Shown here piece after piece: positions 45,538-54,218 of a DNA stretch of 64,000 nt. Positions within the stretch are counted from its first letter, which is position 1; each line of letters starts with the position of its first letter. Source of the DNA: Pseudomonas beijingensis (GTDB lineage Bacteria; Pseudomonadota; Gammaproteobacteria; Pseudomonadales; Pseudomonadaceae); NCBI RefSeq assembly GCF_030687295.1, contig NZ_CP117425.1, forward strand, positions 620,001 through 684,000, read 5' to 3'. Below the pieces are notes generated by a model. It was not told the origin of the DNA. It made no database searches and saw only the letters and a list, made by a program, of their open reading frames with translations. The translations under genes and the position numbers were made by a program.

Positions 45538-46596
45538 ATGACCATTCCCTCTCTTTCGACCGACAGCCCATCTGCCCAACATTTATCCCGGCACGAACAG
45601 GGCAAGTATCGCAATCATGCTCTTACTCCGCGGCAAGGGTTCGGTACGACCCTGCGCATCATCTGGAACATGACCTTCCACAAGCCGCGCGCTACCCGGC
45701 CTGCGGGCGCCATCGAGGTTCAACCGCTGACGCGCGCCGCGTTGCTGGCCGCGCCGAATCACAGCGTCTTCCGTCTCGGCCACTCCACCGTGCTGCTCAA
45801 GCTGCGGGATAAATTCTGGCTGACAGACCCGGTGTTCTCCGAACGTGCCTCACCCGTGCAATGGGTCGGCCCCAAGCGTTTCCATCAGCCGCCCATCAGC
45901 CTGGAAGAGTTGCCGCCGATTGAAGCGGTGATCCTTTCCCACGATCATTACGACCACCTCGATCATCAGGCGATTCTCAAGCTGGCGGCCAAGACCCGCT
46001 ATTTCCTGGCGCCCCTGGGTGTAGGCGACACCTTGATCAAATGGGGCGTCGACGCCAGCAAGGTGCGTCAGTTGGACTGGTGGCAAGGCACCGAGGTGGA
46101 CGGTATCGAGTTCATTGCCACGCCCTCCCAGCATTTTTCCGGGCGCGGCCTGTTCGACAGCAACAGCACCTTGTGGGCCTCGTGGGTGATGATCGACGGC
46201 GCCACACGTATTTTCTTCAGTGGCGATACCGGCTATTTCGAGGGTTTCAAACGCATCGGCGAACAATACGGCCCCTTCGACCTGACGCTGATGGAAACCG
46301 GCGCCTATAACGTTGATTGGCCCCATGTCCACATGCAGCCGGAGCAGACGCTGCAGGCTCACATCGACCTGAAGGGCCGCTGGCTACTGCCGATCCACAA
46401 CGGCACGTTCGACCTGGCGATGCATGCCTGGTATGAACCCTTCGATCGCATCCTGGCCCTGGCCTGGGAGCGCAACGTTTGCATTGCCACGCCGCAAATG
46501 GGCGAAGCATTCACCCTGGCGCAGCCGCAACGTGGCCGCGCTTGGTGGCTGGACGTGGAACCCTCGGCGTATCAGGACCGGGCCGGTATCGCCTAG
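45538..46596 (+). CDS. Metallo-beta-lactamase-fold hydrolase (RomA/NAPE-PLD-like)
   Basis: A 352-aa metal hydrolase. The metal-binding motif is SHDHYDHLDH (residues ~142-151), and FFSGDTGYF and PIHNGTFDLA give the further His/Asp ligands. The family (UlaG/RomA/NAPE-PLD-type) includes lactonases and phospholipase D-like enzymes; the substrate here is not known. No signal peptide. GGAG stands ten bases before ATG 45538. Probably repressed by the divergent TetR protein. Confidence 0.88.
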   Translation: MTIPSLSTDSPSAQHLSRHEQGKYRNHALTPRQGFGTTLRIIWNMTFHKPRATRPAGAIEVQPLTRAALLAAPNHSVFRLGHSTVLLKLRDKFWLTDPVFSERASPVQWVGPKRFHQPPISLEELPPIEAVILSHDHYDHLDHQAILKLAAKTRYFLAPLGVGDTLIKWGVDASKVRQLDWWQGTEVDGIEFIATPSQHFSGRGLFDSNSTLWASWVMIDGATRIFFSGDTGYFEGFKRIGEQYGPFDLTLMETGAYNVDWPHVHMQPEQTLQAHIDLKGRWLLPIHNGTFDLAMHAWYEPFDRILALAWERNVCIATPQMGEAFTLAQPQRGRAWWLDVEPSAYQDRAGIA

Positions 46597-46611
46597 CACC
46601 TGCGGTCAGTG

Positions 46612-46929
46612 TTATTCGATCATCGCGTAATCGGACCGCCCCATCGGGTCCGGGGTTGCGCCCTTGATGTTCATGCCGCGCCCCGGTGCGAAGCCGGGGA
46701 AGAACACCAGCCCCTCGGCCTCCAGGCGAAACGCCAGGGCCAGGCGAGTCACATCGAGCAACTCGCCACCGGCCTCGAAGCGGCGGATGGCTTGGACCGA
46801 TACGCCGGATTGTCGAGACAGCTCCTCGACACTCCAGCCCAGCATGGCTCGGGCCTGTGCACTGTGAGCAGGGGTGAATTGATAGACAGCAATACGTTCC
46901 AGGGTGGTTTTGATTGCGAGAGAGGCCAT
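46612..46929 (-). CDS. Small XRE-type helix-turn-helix regulator
   Basis: A 105-aa protein with a Cro/C1-type HTH at about residues 20-75 (ARAMLGWSVEELSRQSGVSV, then AIRRFEAGGELLDVTRLALA). The C-terminal stretch EGLVFFPGFAPGRGM is a form seen often in short Pseudomonas HTH proteins. TTGGAG precedes ATG 46929. It faces the MBL gene tail to tail and follows the AraC gene. Confidence 0.82.
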   Translation of the reverse strand: MASLAIKTTLERIAVYQFTPAHSAQARAMLGWSVEELSRQSGVSVQAIRRFEAGGELLDVTRLALAFRLEAEGLVFFPGFAPGRGMNIKGATPDPMGRSDYAMIE

Positions 46930-47012
46930 GGGGTGCTCCAAAGCGATGGGATTCAAAAAATACTGTGTTTTTGTACAGTTGTTTTGAGTCCGGATCAATC
47001 CCATTTTTTTGA

Positions 47013-47789
47013 TCAATGACCGGCGGTCTTCTCCAGCCAGGCGCTCGGTGCGTGGCCCAGTACCCGACGGAACATGGTGGAAAACGCAGCGGGGCTGTCG
47101 TAGCCCTGATCCAGGGCGATGCGCGTCACCGAATCCCCTTCGGCCAGATGGGCCAACGCCGCCATGACACACGCCTGCTGCCGCCACTGGCTGAAACTTA
47201 GCGTGGTCTGCCGGCTGAACAACCGATTGAACGAGCGCAAGCTGATATGCAATTGCGCCGCCCATTGCACGGGCGAGACATGGGCGTCTGGGCGTTTCAG
47301 AAATGCCTGGCACAGGCCGAGCAGGCGCGGGTCTTGGGGCAGTGGAAGGTGCAGTGGTAGATGGGCGCTGCGCTGCAGTTCGTGCAGCAGCAGATCGATC
47401 AGCACGCCATCGCGCCCAGCCTCGTCGTAGTCCGGCACAAGCTCCACGGCTTCCATCAGCAACTGGCGCATCAGGGGCGACACGCTGATGACCTGGCACC
47501 GCGTGTCCATGGCCGTTATCGCGGCCGGTTCGATGTACAGGCTGCGGGTGCTCACGCCCAGCATCAGCACTTCATGATCGACCCCCGCCGGAATCCACAC
47601 CGCCCGTTGCGGCGGCACTACCCAATTGCCCTCCGTCGTGCTGACCTGCATCACCCCGGTGGCGCCATAGAGCAACTGCGCGCGGCGATGGCGATGCATC
47701 GGCAGCACTTGTCCATGAGCGTAATCGGTGCCGATCGCAACGACGGCCCTGGGTGTCGCATCCAATAAATCGATCGAACTGTTGCGCAT
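47013..47789 (-). CDS. AraC-family transcriptional regulator (cupin plus HTH)
   Basis: A 258-aa regulator: N-terminal cupin-like sensor (about 10-110, LPMHRHRRAQLLYGATGVMQ) and a C-terminal AraC double HTH (about 160-255, SPVQWAAQLHISLRSFNRLF, ALDQGYDSPAAFSTMFRRVL). ATG 47789 (MRNSSIDLLDA) is used; ATG 47825 would add 12 residues. It diverges from a TSUP membrane protein gene, a likely target. Confidence 0.88.
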   Translation of the reverse strand: MRNSSIDLLDATPRAVVAIGTDYAHGQVLPMHRHRRAQLLYGATGVMQVSTTEGNWVVPPQRAVWIPAGVDHEVLMLGVSTRSLYIEPAAITAMDTRCQVISVSPLMRQLLMEAVELVPDYDEAGRDGVLIDLLLHELQRSAHLPLHLPLPQDPRLLGLCQAFLKRPDAHVSPVQWAAQLHISLRSFNRLFSRQTTLSFSQWRQQACVMAALAHLAEGDSVTRIALDQGYDSPAAFSTMFRRVLGHAPSAWLEKTAGH

Positions 47790-47901
47790 CGATGGGCCAC
47801 TCGGGATTGGCGTAAACGCGAACATTATTGGCCTGTTTGCTACAGCGGGCCAAGCGTCTCTTACCTATCGTGGGCGCCTCCCATTTCACGGATTCGTCTC
47901 G

Positions 47902-48717
47902 ATGTTCTATGTATTGCTTGCCTGTTTCGGCTGCCTGAGTGGCGTGACGGCCGTGTTGTTCGGTTTCGGCGGCGGCTTCGTCGTGGTGCCCTTGCTGTAC
48001 CGCATGCTCACCGCCAGCCACGGTGCCGACGATCCTATCGGTCAATCGGCGATGCACATTGCCGTGGCCACCTCGACCTGCGTGATGATCGTCAACGCGC
48101 TGATCGCCACCGTGAAGCATCACCGTGCCGGCAACCTCATTCGTCACTACGTGTGGCCGTTGGGCGGCTTTATCGGCCTGGGCGCTATCGTCGGCGCCGT
48201 TGCCGCGATGTGGGCGAGCAGCGAAGTGATTCGCTATGCCTTCATTGTTTATCTGGGTGTGACCATTCTGGACTGCTTGTTCAGACGCGGTTTCCTGACT
48301 CAGTCTGAGGCTGTAATCCCACGGCGATTGGGTAGGGCAGAGGTCTCGGCAGGCGGGATCAGCGTTGGCGCCATCGCCACTTTTCTGGGCGTGGGTGGCA
48401 GTGTCATGACGGTCCCGTTGTTGCGCCGTTGCGGGCTGAGCATGTCCCGCGCGACGTCCATGGCTAACCCGCTGAGTTTGCCGGTTGCAGTGGCCGGGAC
48501 GCTGACTTACATGGCCATGGCCGGGTTTACCGAGTTTGATTTGGGGCCGTGGTTTGTCGGTTACGTCGACTTGATGGCCTTCGCTATGCTCACACTTGGC
48601 GCGCTCCTGGGTATCCGTCTGGCAACGCCTTGGATCGGACGGATACCAGACCGGTTGCATGCGCGGGTGTATGTGGGGTTGTTGATAGGGGTGATGATTG
48701 GGATGTGCCTGGGATAG
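47902..48717 (+). CDS. TSUP/TauE-SafE-family sulfite or anion exporter
   Basis: A 271-aa inner-membrane protein with eight or so hydrophobic segments. The duplicated family motif appears as SGVTAVLFGFGGGFVVVPLL near the start and ISVGAIATFLGVGGSVMTVPLL in the middle. The family moves organic sulfur compounds such as sulfite or sulfoacetate; the substrate here is unknown. ATG 47902 leads straight into TM1. Divergent from the AraC gene. Confidence 0.85.
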   Translation: MFYVLLACFGCLSGVTAVLFGFGGGFVVVPLLYRMLTASHGADDPIGQSAMHIAVATSTCVMIVNALIATVKHHRAGNLIRHYVWPLGGFIGLGAIVGAVAAMWASSEVIRYAFIVYLGVTILDCLFRRGFLTQSEAVIPRRLGRAEVSAGGISVGAIATFLGVGGSVMTVPLLRRCGLSMSRATSMANPLSLPVAVAGTLTYMAMAGFTEFDLGPWFVGYVDLMAFAMLTLGALLGIRLATPWIGRIPDRLHARVYVGLLIGVMIGMCLG

Positions 48718-48723
48718 GGGGCG

Positions 48724-49713
48724 TTATTGGCCCGCTAATCCCGGTGCCTCCCGAATAATGAAGTGATCCAGGTTCTCGATATTGGCACTGAACACGCCGA
48801 ACGTTTCTTCGGGGTTCTTCTTGCTAGGTACCTGTTTCAACTCTGGCGTGACGCCATAAAAGAAGCAATACAACGACGCATCACTGTCGATGGCATGTTT
48901 GATCTCTGCCAGGAACGCTTTGCGCTTGCGGTAGTTATCGATCAGCTTCTTGCTCAGGTAAACGTTGACCGAGTAAGGCTTCTTCTTCGCCTCGTCCGGC
49001 TGCTTGAACCAGACCTTCGCTTCGAAGTCGATGCGAAAGCTCAACGTGTAATCCTTGATCTCCTTGATCTTGCCCCAGTAAATCAAGCCCTTGTTGTCCT
49101 GTAAGTACTCGATCTTCTTGAAGAACGAGCCATAGGGCGCCGTGTGCTCGCCAATCTTCAGCGGCATGCGCTTGAGTAGATCCTTGTTATCGAAGTTCGA
49201 GACGAAACATTCCACCGGATGGGCGAAGATGCTGGTCTTGTCCGGTGCTGAATCTTGGGCGGAATGAGCGTTATCACCGTGGGACGATACGGAAGGGGGC
49301 GTAGGGCGAGTCGCTTCAACATTTTTCGGCAGATCGGACGGCTTACGCACGTACTGACGCCGAGTCAGCAACAGCTCCGACGGAAAATGCTCCTCGCGGT
49401 CGTCATCCGTTTCCGCCTCGCCACTCTCTACACCCAACCCCGGCGTTTTCGGACTGACATAAGGACAACCCTCGATATGCTGGGTCGTTGGCTGGTTCTT
49501 GAAGTGTGGCGTGCGAATGTAATTGACGTTCTTGGCGTTGAACGTCGTCAGCCGATTCTCTTCATCAAACGCCGCCCGACACGCATCGTTGGGGCACTGA
49601 AAGCGCTCCTTGGCCGAATCGAAGGCCATGGTCTCATCGAAATTCAGATCCCGAACGTCATAGATCGATAGCTTGGCATCGAGGCTGAGGCAGTAGGCGG
49701 TGTCGAATTTCAT
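48724..49713 (-). CDS. Hypothetical protein with N-terminal zinc-ribbon-like cysteines
   Basis: A 329-aa soluble protein that I do not recognise. The N-terminal third has RFQCPNDACRAAF and, 40 residues on, a His/Cys pattern HFKNQPTTQHIEGCPY, which together resemble the zinc-binding head of CoiA-like nucleases. A Ser/Thr/Pro/Asp-rich linker (about 95-165) follows and then a Lys-rich alpha/beta part (VNVYLSKKLIDNYRKRKAFL). Codon use and GC appear lower than in the neighbours. It starts the accessory pocket that holds toxin-antitoxin remnants. Confidence 0.72.
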   Translation of the reverse strand: MKFDTAYCLSLDAKLSIYDVRDLNFDETMAFDSAKERFQCPNDACRAAFDEENRLTTFNAKNVNYIRTPHFKNQPTTQHIEGCPYVSPKTPGLGVESGEAETDDDREEHFPSELLLTRRQYVRKPSDLPKNVEATRPTPPSVSSHGDNAHSAQDSAPDKTSIFAHPVECFVSNFDNKDLLKRMPLKIGEHTAPYGSFFKKIEYLQDNKGLIYWGKIKEIKDYTLSFRIDFEAKVWFKQPDEAKKKPYSVNVYLSKKLIDNYRKRKAFLAEIKHAIDSDASLYCFFYGVTPELKQVPSKKNPEETFGVFSANIENLDHFIIREAPGLAGQ

Positions 49714-49799
49714 CGGGGCTCGGGTCCGTGAGAGGAAGTGTATTAATACCGAAGGACGCAGCGGGCTGCACCCAAAGTTTCAACCCACCACAAACCCCC

Positions 49800-49922
49800 T
49801 GTGGGAGCGAGCTTGCTCGCGATTCCAAAACCCAACGCGGCCATCAAACCTGCCACCCACCTGCGCCCTGACACCAACCGGTGGCGAGGGGATTTATCCC
49901 CGCTGGGCTGCGAAGCAGCCCC
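49800..49922. repeat. Two solitary REP elements
   Basis: GTGGGAGCGAGCTTGCTCGC (49800 on) without its partner arm, and 60 bp later GGTGGCGAGGGGATTTATCC... ending with GCTGCGAAGCAGC. They occupy much of the 316-bp gap 49714-50029. Confidence 0.7.
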
Positions 49923-49960
49923 GGTTTTACGGCCCCAACTTGTATGAATCGGTATCATAA

Positions 49961-49995
49961 TGCCGGTTATAGCCCGACCTTTCAGATAACCGGCA
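49961..49995. promoter_or_regulatory. Palindromic operator upstream of the XRE-Phd genes
   Basis: TGCCGGTTAT (49961-49970) and ATAACCGGCA (49986-49995) form a perfect 10-bp inverted repeat with a 15-bp centre; a further half TGCCGG follows at 50002. It lies 35 bp before the XRE gene and suits autoregulation by that protein. Confidence 0.7.
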
Positions 49996-50029
49996 ATATA
50001 CTGCCGGAAACAGTGAATAAGAAACTTCG

Positions 50030-50461
50030 ATGAAAGAGAACACCGGTGAACGACGCAGGGAAATCATTGACGACATCGTCATGCAACATGTGACAGGGAA
50101 CGAAACCCTGGGAACCGCTATCCGCCGGCTACGGCTTGAGGTGACCGGCCTGGATCAAGAAACCTTTGCCGCCATGTGCAACATGTCGACCAAGGCCCTG
50201 TACCAGATCGAGAAGGACAAGGGTAACCCGACCATTAACACCCTCGAAGCCATCCTGAGAAAGTTCGGGCTGCGACTAGGGCTGACGAAGGTTGCCATAA
50301 ACCTTTACGCACCACCTCCAGAGCAGAGAAAAACGGACTCTAAAATGCCCGTTCGCGGCGCCAATCCTAAACGCAAGTCCGTAGGACAGCTCAGTAGAGT
50401 TGCTACTCTGCCAAGCACTGCAAAGGCCATGGACGATGACAAGGGGGGACCGTATGAGTGA
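50030..50461 (+). CDS. XRE-family regulator, HipB/HigA-like antitoxin type
   Basis: A 143-aa DNA-binding protein. The HTH is at about residues 25-80 (AIRRLRLEVTGLDQETFAAM, then CNMSTKALYQIEKDKGNPTI). The C-terminal half is basic and probably disordered (RGANPKRKSVGQ). The size and HTH style are those of antitoxin or HipB-like repressors, but no toxin gene follows. Its TGA overlaps the start of the Phd-type gene by 8 bp, and a 10-bp palindrome upstream is its probable operator. Confidence 0.78.
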   Translation: MKENTGERRREIIDDIVMQHVTGNETLGTAIRRLRLEVTGLDQETFAAMCNMSTKALYQIEKDKGNPTINTLEAILRKFGLRLGLTKVAINLYAPPPEQRKTDSKMPVRGANPKRKSVGQLSRVATLPSTAKAMDDDKGGPYE

Positions 50462-50699
50462 ACAGCTACACGTAACCTTGCAAGAAGCAAAGGCTCAGCT
50501 CTTTCAACGGGGCGCGCGTGCATGGCAGGGCGACAGAGTAGTGATCACCAAGGCCGGCAAGCCTTATCTGAATCTGCTGCCCCATGTCGCTACACCGCAG
50601 ACGCGCAAGCCTGGGCGGTTGAAGGGGAGGATTCGGATGCCGGCGGATTTTGACCGCGCACCCGAGGACATCATCGAGGGTTTTGAGGGCCGGTTCTGA
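50454..50699 (+). CDS. Phd/YefM-type antitoxin, without a toxin gene
   Basis: An 81-aa antitoxin-like protein: N-terminal dimerising DNA-binding part (VTLQEAKAQLFQRGARAWQG, DRVVITKAGKPYLNLLP) and a toxin-binding tail (RMPADFDRAPEDIIEGFEGR). This tail is typical of antitoxins paired with PIN-domain (VapC) toxins. No PIN gene follows: the next ORF is a truncated antitoxin on the other strand. So it is an orphan or the remainder of a broken module. It starts within the end of the XRE gene. Confidence 0.8.
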   Translation: MSEQLHVTLQEAKAQLFQRGARAWQGDRVVITKAGKPYLNLLPHVATPQTRKPGRLKGRIRMPADFDRAPEDIIEGFEGRF

Positions 50700-50862
50700 G
50701 TGCAGACGAATCTTCTTGAACTGAGACTTCAGCAGATACCTCAGCCATGCAGACCTCATCAAACTCTCGCATGGCGGCCTTGTCGATAGCACCGATTTTC
50801 AGCAGCGCTTCGGCCGAGCTGTGAATCGATTCGAAGGCCTCACTTCTTATTTTTTTCGTCAT
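50671..50862 (-). pseudogene. Truncated XRE/HigA-type antitoxin fragment
   Basis: Only the first ~40 codons look like the antitoxin family that reads MTKKIRSEAFESIHSSAEAL, then GAIDKAAMREFDEVC; complete members of ~100 aa go on with the HTH. Here the frame runs out of it (SSALRTGPQNPR) into sequence antisense to the phd end. No HTH remains and no toxin gene is found beside it. Confidence 0.65.
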
Positions 50863-50909
50863 TACATATCCCCATGTGTTCTTTTTCGTCCAACAAAACT
50901 GGATGTTTT

Positions 50910-51498
50910 TCACTCAACGATCAGTCGACCAACCTTCTGATACAGCGACAAAGTGAAGGCCTCTCTGTCACTGGCAAGATGACAACGTCGATGACAATTC
51001 GGGCACAGCGCAACCGCGTTAGCAACGCTATCCGATCCTTTCTGAGCCAGATGCTTCACATGATGCACTTCAAGAAACGGCAACCCGTCCACCTGGAACG
51101 GTGCGTTCTGACCGCAACCTTCGCAAACACCTTTAGCCAACTCCGCAACCCACGCCCGGACTTTAGGATCTCGAACGTAAGACGTCGTGGTCGTACTGAC
51201 TTGCTGCGGATTCAGGTTCCCTGATGGCTCGATCTTGAGGCCTCTCTTTTGCAGCTTGGTGGCCCGGCTGATCAACGTCATGTGGTCAGAGGTTGGAGCA
51301 GACTCTCCCGTCCCAGGTGTCACTTTATTAGCAAGCACCTTGCGAATTCGCTGAGCCACACCTGCACCAATGTTCTTGGCAGGCATGTAGCCGCTGATTC
51401 GCTGCAACCCCATCTGTTCCAACACCGCCGAGATATTCTGCATGCGGTATTCAACAATCGCCGAGGGTTTAAACCTTCGGACGATACTGACAGGCCAT
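50910..51498 (-). pseudogene. HNH endonuclease, N-terminus frame-shifted or truncated
   Basis: The C-terminal HNH nuclease domain is intact: CEGCGQNAPF, PFLEVHHVKHLAQKGSD (the HH pair) and NAVALCPNCHRRCH (second Cys pair and catalytic His). The N-terminal part has EYRMQNISAVLEQMGLQRIS, a segment found before HNH domains of this family, but the open frame from ATG 51443 lacks the beginning. Removing one base from the T run (plus AAA 51471-51473) links it to an ATG at 51498 (MACQYRPKV...KPSAIVEYRM), giving 195 aa. That repair is plausible but less secure than the G/C cases. Such nucleases occur in defence and mobile contexts. Confidence 0.7.
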
Positions 51499-51552
51499 TA
51501 CGGCTGTCTATGAAAATTCCTACAGAAGAGGCAGAGCTTTCGCTCGGGCGTC

Positions 51553-52086
51553 CTACGACACTGAATGCCCAGAAACGTGAAATACCTCAAGCAACCTACG
51601 CCACCAAGGCTTAGCCGCCACCGACCGACCCCGAGTCCGGTTGAGCAACAGATACGGCATGTCCCGAAGTCGAATCCAGCCGTCATTTTGCCAATGCAAC
51701 AGGCTTAAGGAGATCTCCGGCCAATCTAAAACACTCAGCATGGGACGCTCGGTATCGCTTGATACCTGTGCGTCCCGCAAGGCTGGTACGACCTGATGCG
51801 TCAGCCATTCACGCAGCAAGCGATTCCCTGGGGAGTAGTGATAAACCAACAGGGCATACACACCAGACTCGCTAAGCATCAGCCGCTTTTCAGGCTGGCC
51901 GTGGTAACGAATCAGCAGAATGTGTCGCTGGTCCTCATCCAGTTTGCTGACCATGCGTTCGTTCAGATGTACGCCCATTAACCGTCCGAGGTCGCGGGCG
52001 CAAAACCAAGGTTGGTTTTCCAGAAGCAGGGCGTGAAGGTGGAGGTTGTGACGGGTGAAAACCGCCGGAATGTAAGCATCAGGCAT
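51553..52086 (-). CDS. BRO-N domain protein (phage antirepressor-like)
   Basis: A 177-aa protein with an N-terminal BRO-N fold: PAVFTRHNLHLHALLLENQP, WFCARDLGRLMGVH, RLMLSESGVYALLVYHYSPG and LREWLTHQVVPALRD. In phages this domain is found in antirepressors, and chromosomal copies occur in Pseudomonas without a prophage. The last ~60 residues are unrelated to a known domain. Neighbouring genes are fragments of mobile modules, so a phage or island origin is likely. Confidence 0.82.
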   Translation of the reverse strand: MPDAYIPAVFTRHNLHLHALLLENQPWFCARDLGRLMGVHLNERMVSKLDEDQRHILLIRYHGQPEKRLMLSESGVYALLVYHYSPGNRLLREWLTHQVVPALRDAQVSSDTERPMLSVLDWPEISLSLLHWQNDGWIRLRDMPYLLLNRTRGRSVAAKPWWRRLLEVFHVSGHSVS

Positions 52087-52417
52087 GATGGGTCTCCGAG
52101 GTATACGGAGAGCGGGGTGAAATTTTTGTGGGCATCACCACCTCTACGTTCAAAGGTTAGCGGCGCGAGCCCGACGTAGAGGATGTAAGAGAAATCCCAA
52201 CTAGCTACTTTCTCCACACAGAGTTGCAAATGTCCTTAGACAGTACGCGGTTCTATGTTTGGCGATTAGCTACTACGTTGGGCGTTTCTTAGGCACCTGC
52301 GACTAAGATAGGTAACGCGACGATACGGCGTCAATGCGGAAAGATTCTGAGTTTTTCGTAGGGTAAAGGTAGTGTGCCGGTCCCAGAGTTAAACGCAGTT
52401 TTGGTCCTGTAGAAATA
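52087..52417. other. Intergenic region upstream of the BRO-N gene with a long hairpin
   Basis: CCTCTACGT at 52141-52149 pairs with ACGTAGAGG at 52174-52182 (24-bp loop). A second pairing, CTTAGG/CTAAG, lies near 52290. No coding sequence was supported. The region separates the accessory pocket from the nrdB terminator. Confidence 0.45.
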
Positions 52418-52445
52418 CAAAAACCCCGTTTTCACGGGGTTTTTA
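52418..52445 (-). terminator. Bidirectional terminator downstream of nrdB
   Basis: AAAAACCCCGTTTTCACGGGGTTTTT-type hairpin: CCCCG / CGGGG with A and T runs on either side. Confidence 0.9.
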
Positions 52446-52478
52446 GTTACGCGTGGAGCCTAGGATTTTTCTTTCAAA

Positions 52479-53729
52479 TCAATCCCAGCTCAAAGCCCCA
52501 CCGGTCTGATACTCAATCACGCGCGTCTCAAAGAAGTTCTTCTCTTTCTTCAAGTCCATGATCTCGCTCATCCAAGGGAACGGGTTCGTCGTCCCTGGAT
52601 ACTCTTCCTTCAGACCAATCTGCGACAGGCGACGGTTAGCGATGAACTTCAGATAGTCTTCCATCATCGCCGCATTCATCCCCAACACCCCACGAGGCAT
52701 GGTGTCGCGCGCGTATTCGATCTCCAGTTGAGTCCCTTGCAGGATCATCTGGGTCGCTTCTTCCTTCATCTCGGCATCCCACAAGTGCGGGTTTTCGATT
52801 TTGATCTGGTTGATCACGTCGATGCCGAAGTTCAGGTGCATGGATTCGTCGCGCAGGATGTATTGGAACTGCTCGGCGACGCCGGTCATTTTGTTGCGGC
52901 GGCCCATGGAGAGGATCTGGGTGAAGCCGCAGTAGAAGAAGATGCCTTCCAGAACGCAGTAGTAGGCGATCAGGTTGCGCAGCAACTCTTTGTCGGTGTC
53001 CGGGGTGCCGGTTTCGAACTTCGGATCGGAGATCGAACGGGTGTATTTCAGGCCCCAGGCGGCTTTTTTCGCGACCGATGGGATCTCGTGGTACATGTTG
53101 AAGATCTCGCCTTCATCCATGGCCAGCGATTCGATGCAGTACTGGTAGGCGTGGGTGTGGATCGCCTCTTCGAAGGCCTGGCGCAGGATGTACTGGCGGC
53201 ATTCCGGGTTGGTGATCAGGCGGTACACGGCCAGGACCAGGTTGTTGGCAACCAGGGAGTCGGCGGTGGAGAAGAAGCCCAGGTTGCGCATCACGATGCG
53301 GCGCTCGTCGTCGGTCAGGCCTTCCGGGGTTTTCCAGAGGGCGATGTCGGCGGTCATGTTGACTTCTTGCGGCATCCAGTGGTTTGCGCAGCCGTCCAGG
53401 TACTTCTGCCAGGCCCAGTCGTATTTGAAGGGCACGAGCTGGTTGAGGTCGGCGCGGCAGTTGATCATGCGCTTTTCGTCGACGGCGACACGGGCGGAGG
53501 CGCCTTCGAGTTCGGCGAGGCCTTCGGCGACGTCGAGTTTGTCGAGGGCGGCCTTGGCGCGAATGATCGCGGCCGAGTCGCTGGCCGTCACGGCCCGGGC
53601 TTCAAGGGCGGCGGCACCGCCGGCGCTGTCGAGGCGGTCCATGTTGGCTTCGGAAGCGTGGCCGGCGTTAGCGCCTTTTACCGCGACTTCGCCGCTGTCT
53701 TCTTTGTCGAATTCGTCCCAGCTCAGCAT
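52479..53729 (-). CDS. nrdB: Ribonucleoside-diphosphate reductase class Ia, beta subunit
   Basis: A 416-aa small subunit that carries the diiron-tyrosyl radical needed by NrdA to make deoxynucleotides aerobically. Diiron ligands are seen in [15 protein letters not shown] and [12 protein letters not shown]. The first ~95 residues are an alanine-rich N-terminal extension usual in Pseudomonas NrdB. ATG 53729 ([11 protein letters not shown]) has GGAGA 10 bases before it. The alpha-subunit gene nrdA is not beside it: the next gene upstream is the DUF2790 gene, 490 bp away. An NrdR box far upstream suggests its own regulated promoter. Confidence 0.96.
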   Translation of the reverse strand: MLSWDEFDKEDSGEVAVKGANAGHASEANMDRLDSAGGAAALEARAVTASDSAAIIRAKAALDKLDVAEGLAELEGASARVAVDEKRMINCRADLNQLVPFKYDWAWQKYLDGCANHWMPQEVNMTADIALWKTPEGLTDDERRIVMRNLGFFSTADSLVANNLVLAVYRLITNPECRQYILRQAFEEAIHTHAYQYCIESLAMDEGEIFNMYHEIPSVAKKAAWGLKYTRSISDPKFETGTPDTDKELLRNLIAYYCVLEGIFFYCGFTQILSMGRRNKMTGVAEQFQYILRDESMHLNFGIDVINQIKIENPHLWDAEMKEEATQMILQGTQLEIEYARDTMPRGVLGMNAAMMEDYLKFIANRRLSQIGLKEEYPGTTNPFPWMSEIMDLKKEKNFFETRVIEYQTGGALSWD

Positions 53730-54128
53730 GACGTGTCGTCTCCTGCGTGAGGGCCAGATGCCCGATGAAGGCCTACTGGCCGCGGTGGATCTTGAAAAAT
53801 CGTTTGTTGCAGCAGCTGACGCAGGCAATAAACAGAAAAATGTACGGGTCATTCCGGAGCGGCGGTGAACGCGAGGAGGCGATGGGCCTCTGCGTGGGCT
53901 CCAGGCTGGCGTGATCCCCTGTAAGGGAATATTGCAGGCCCGTTTGAGGCGGCATTATAAGGACTTTTTTGCCTACGTGCTGCGGCGAAATGGCTCACAG
54001 AAGGGGCGGCGAGTGACAGATCCGCGTGGGAGCGAGGGTTTACAAGGCTTTGGCCGCTTAAGATTTTTTTTGCATGAAGCGGATCGCGGATTTTTTTGAT
54101 CAAAAAACCAGCGTTTTTTGCGGTTTTG

Positions 54129-54143
54129 CACTACATGTTGTGT
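54129..54143 (-). promoter_or_regulatory. NrdR box upstream of nrdB
   Basis: On the minus strand ACACAACATGTAGTG differs at two of 15 positions from the NrdR consensus form ACACAATATATAGTG. It lies 400 bp before nrdB, in the otherwise gene-free 489-bp gap 53730-54218, which also has a TATAAT (minus, about 53954-53959). A second box at the usual ~31-bp spacing was not found by eye. Confidence 0.6.
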
Positions 54144-54218
54144 TTCTTGACCGTTTTTGGTGGCTCCAGACACAACCAGGCCCGAGCGGAATCGGGCCGT
54201 GGAAATTGCCAGTTGTGA

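Noticed and set aside
52255..52330. Integron attC-like site (GTTGGGC with nearby inverted repeats)
   Set aside because: Only one core site fits GTTRRRY; no matching RYYYAAC partner and no integrase.
53849..54103. 84-aa minus-strand ORF upstream of nrdB
   Set aside because: It covers the promoter/leader region of nrdB, has no ribosome site and no conserved look.
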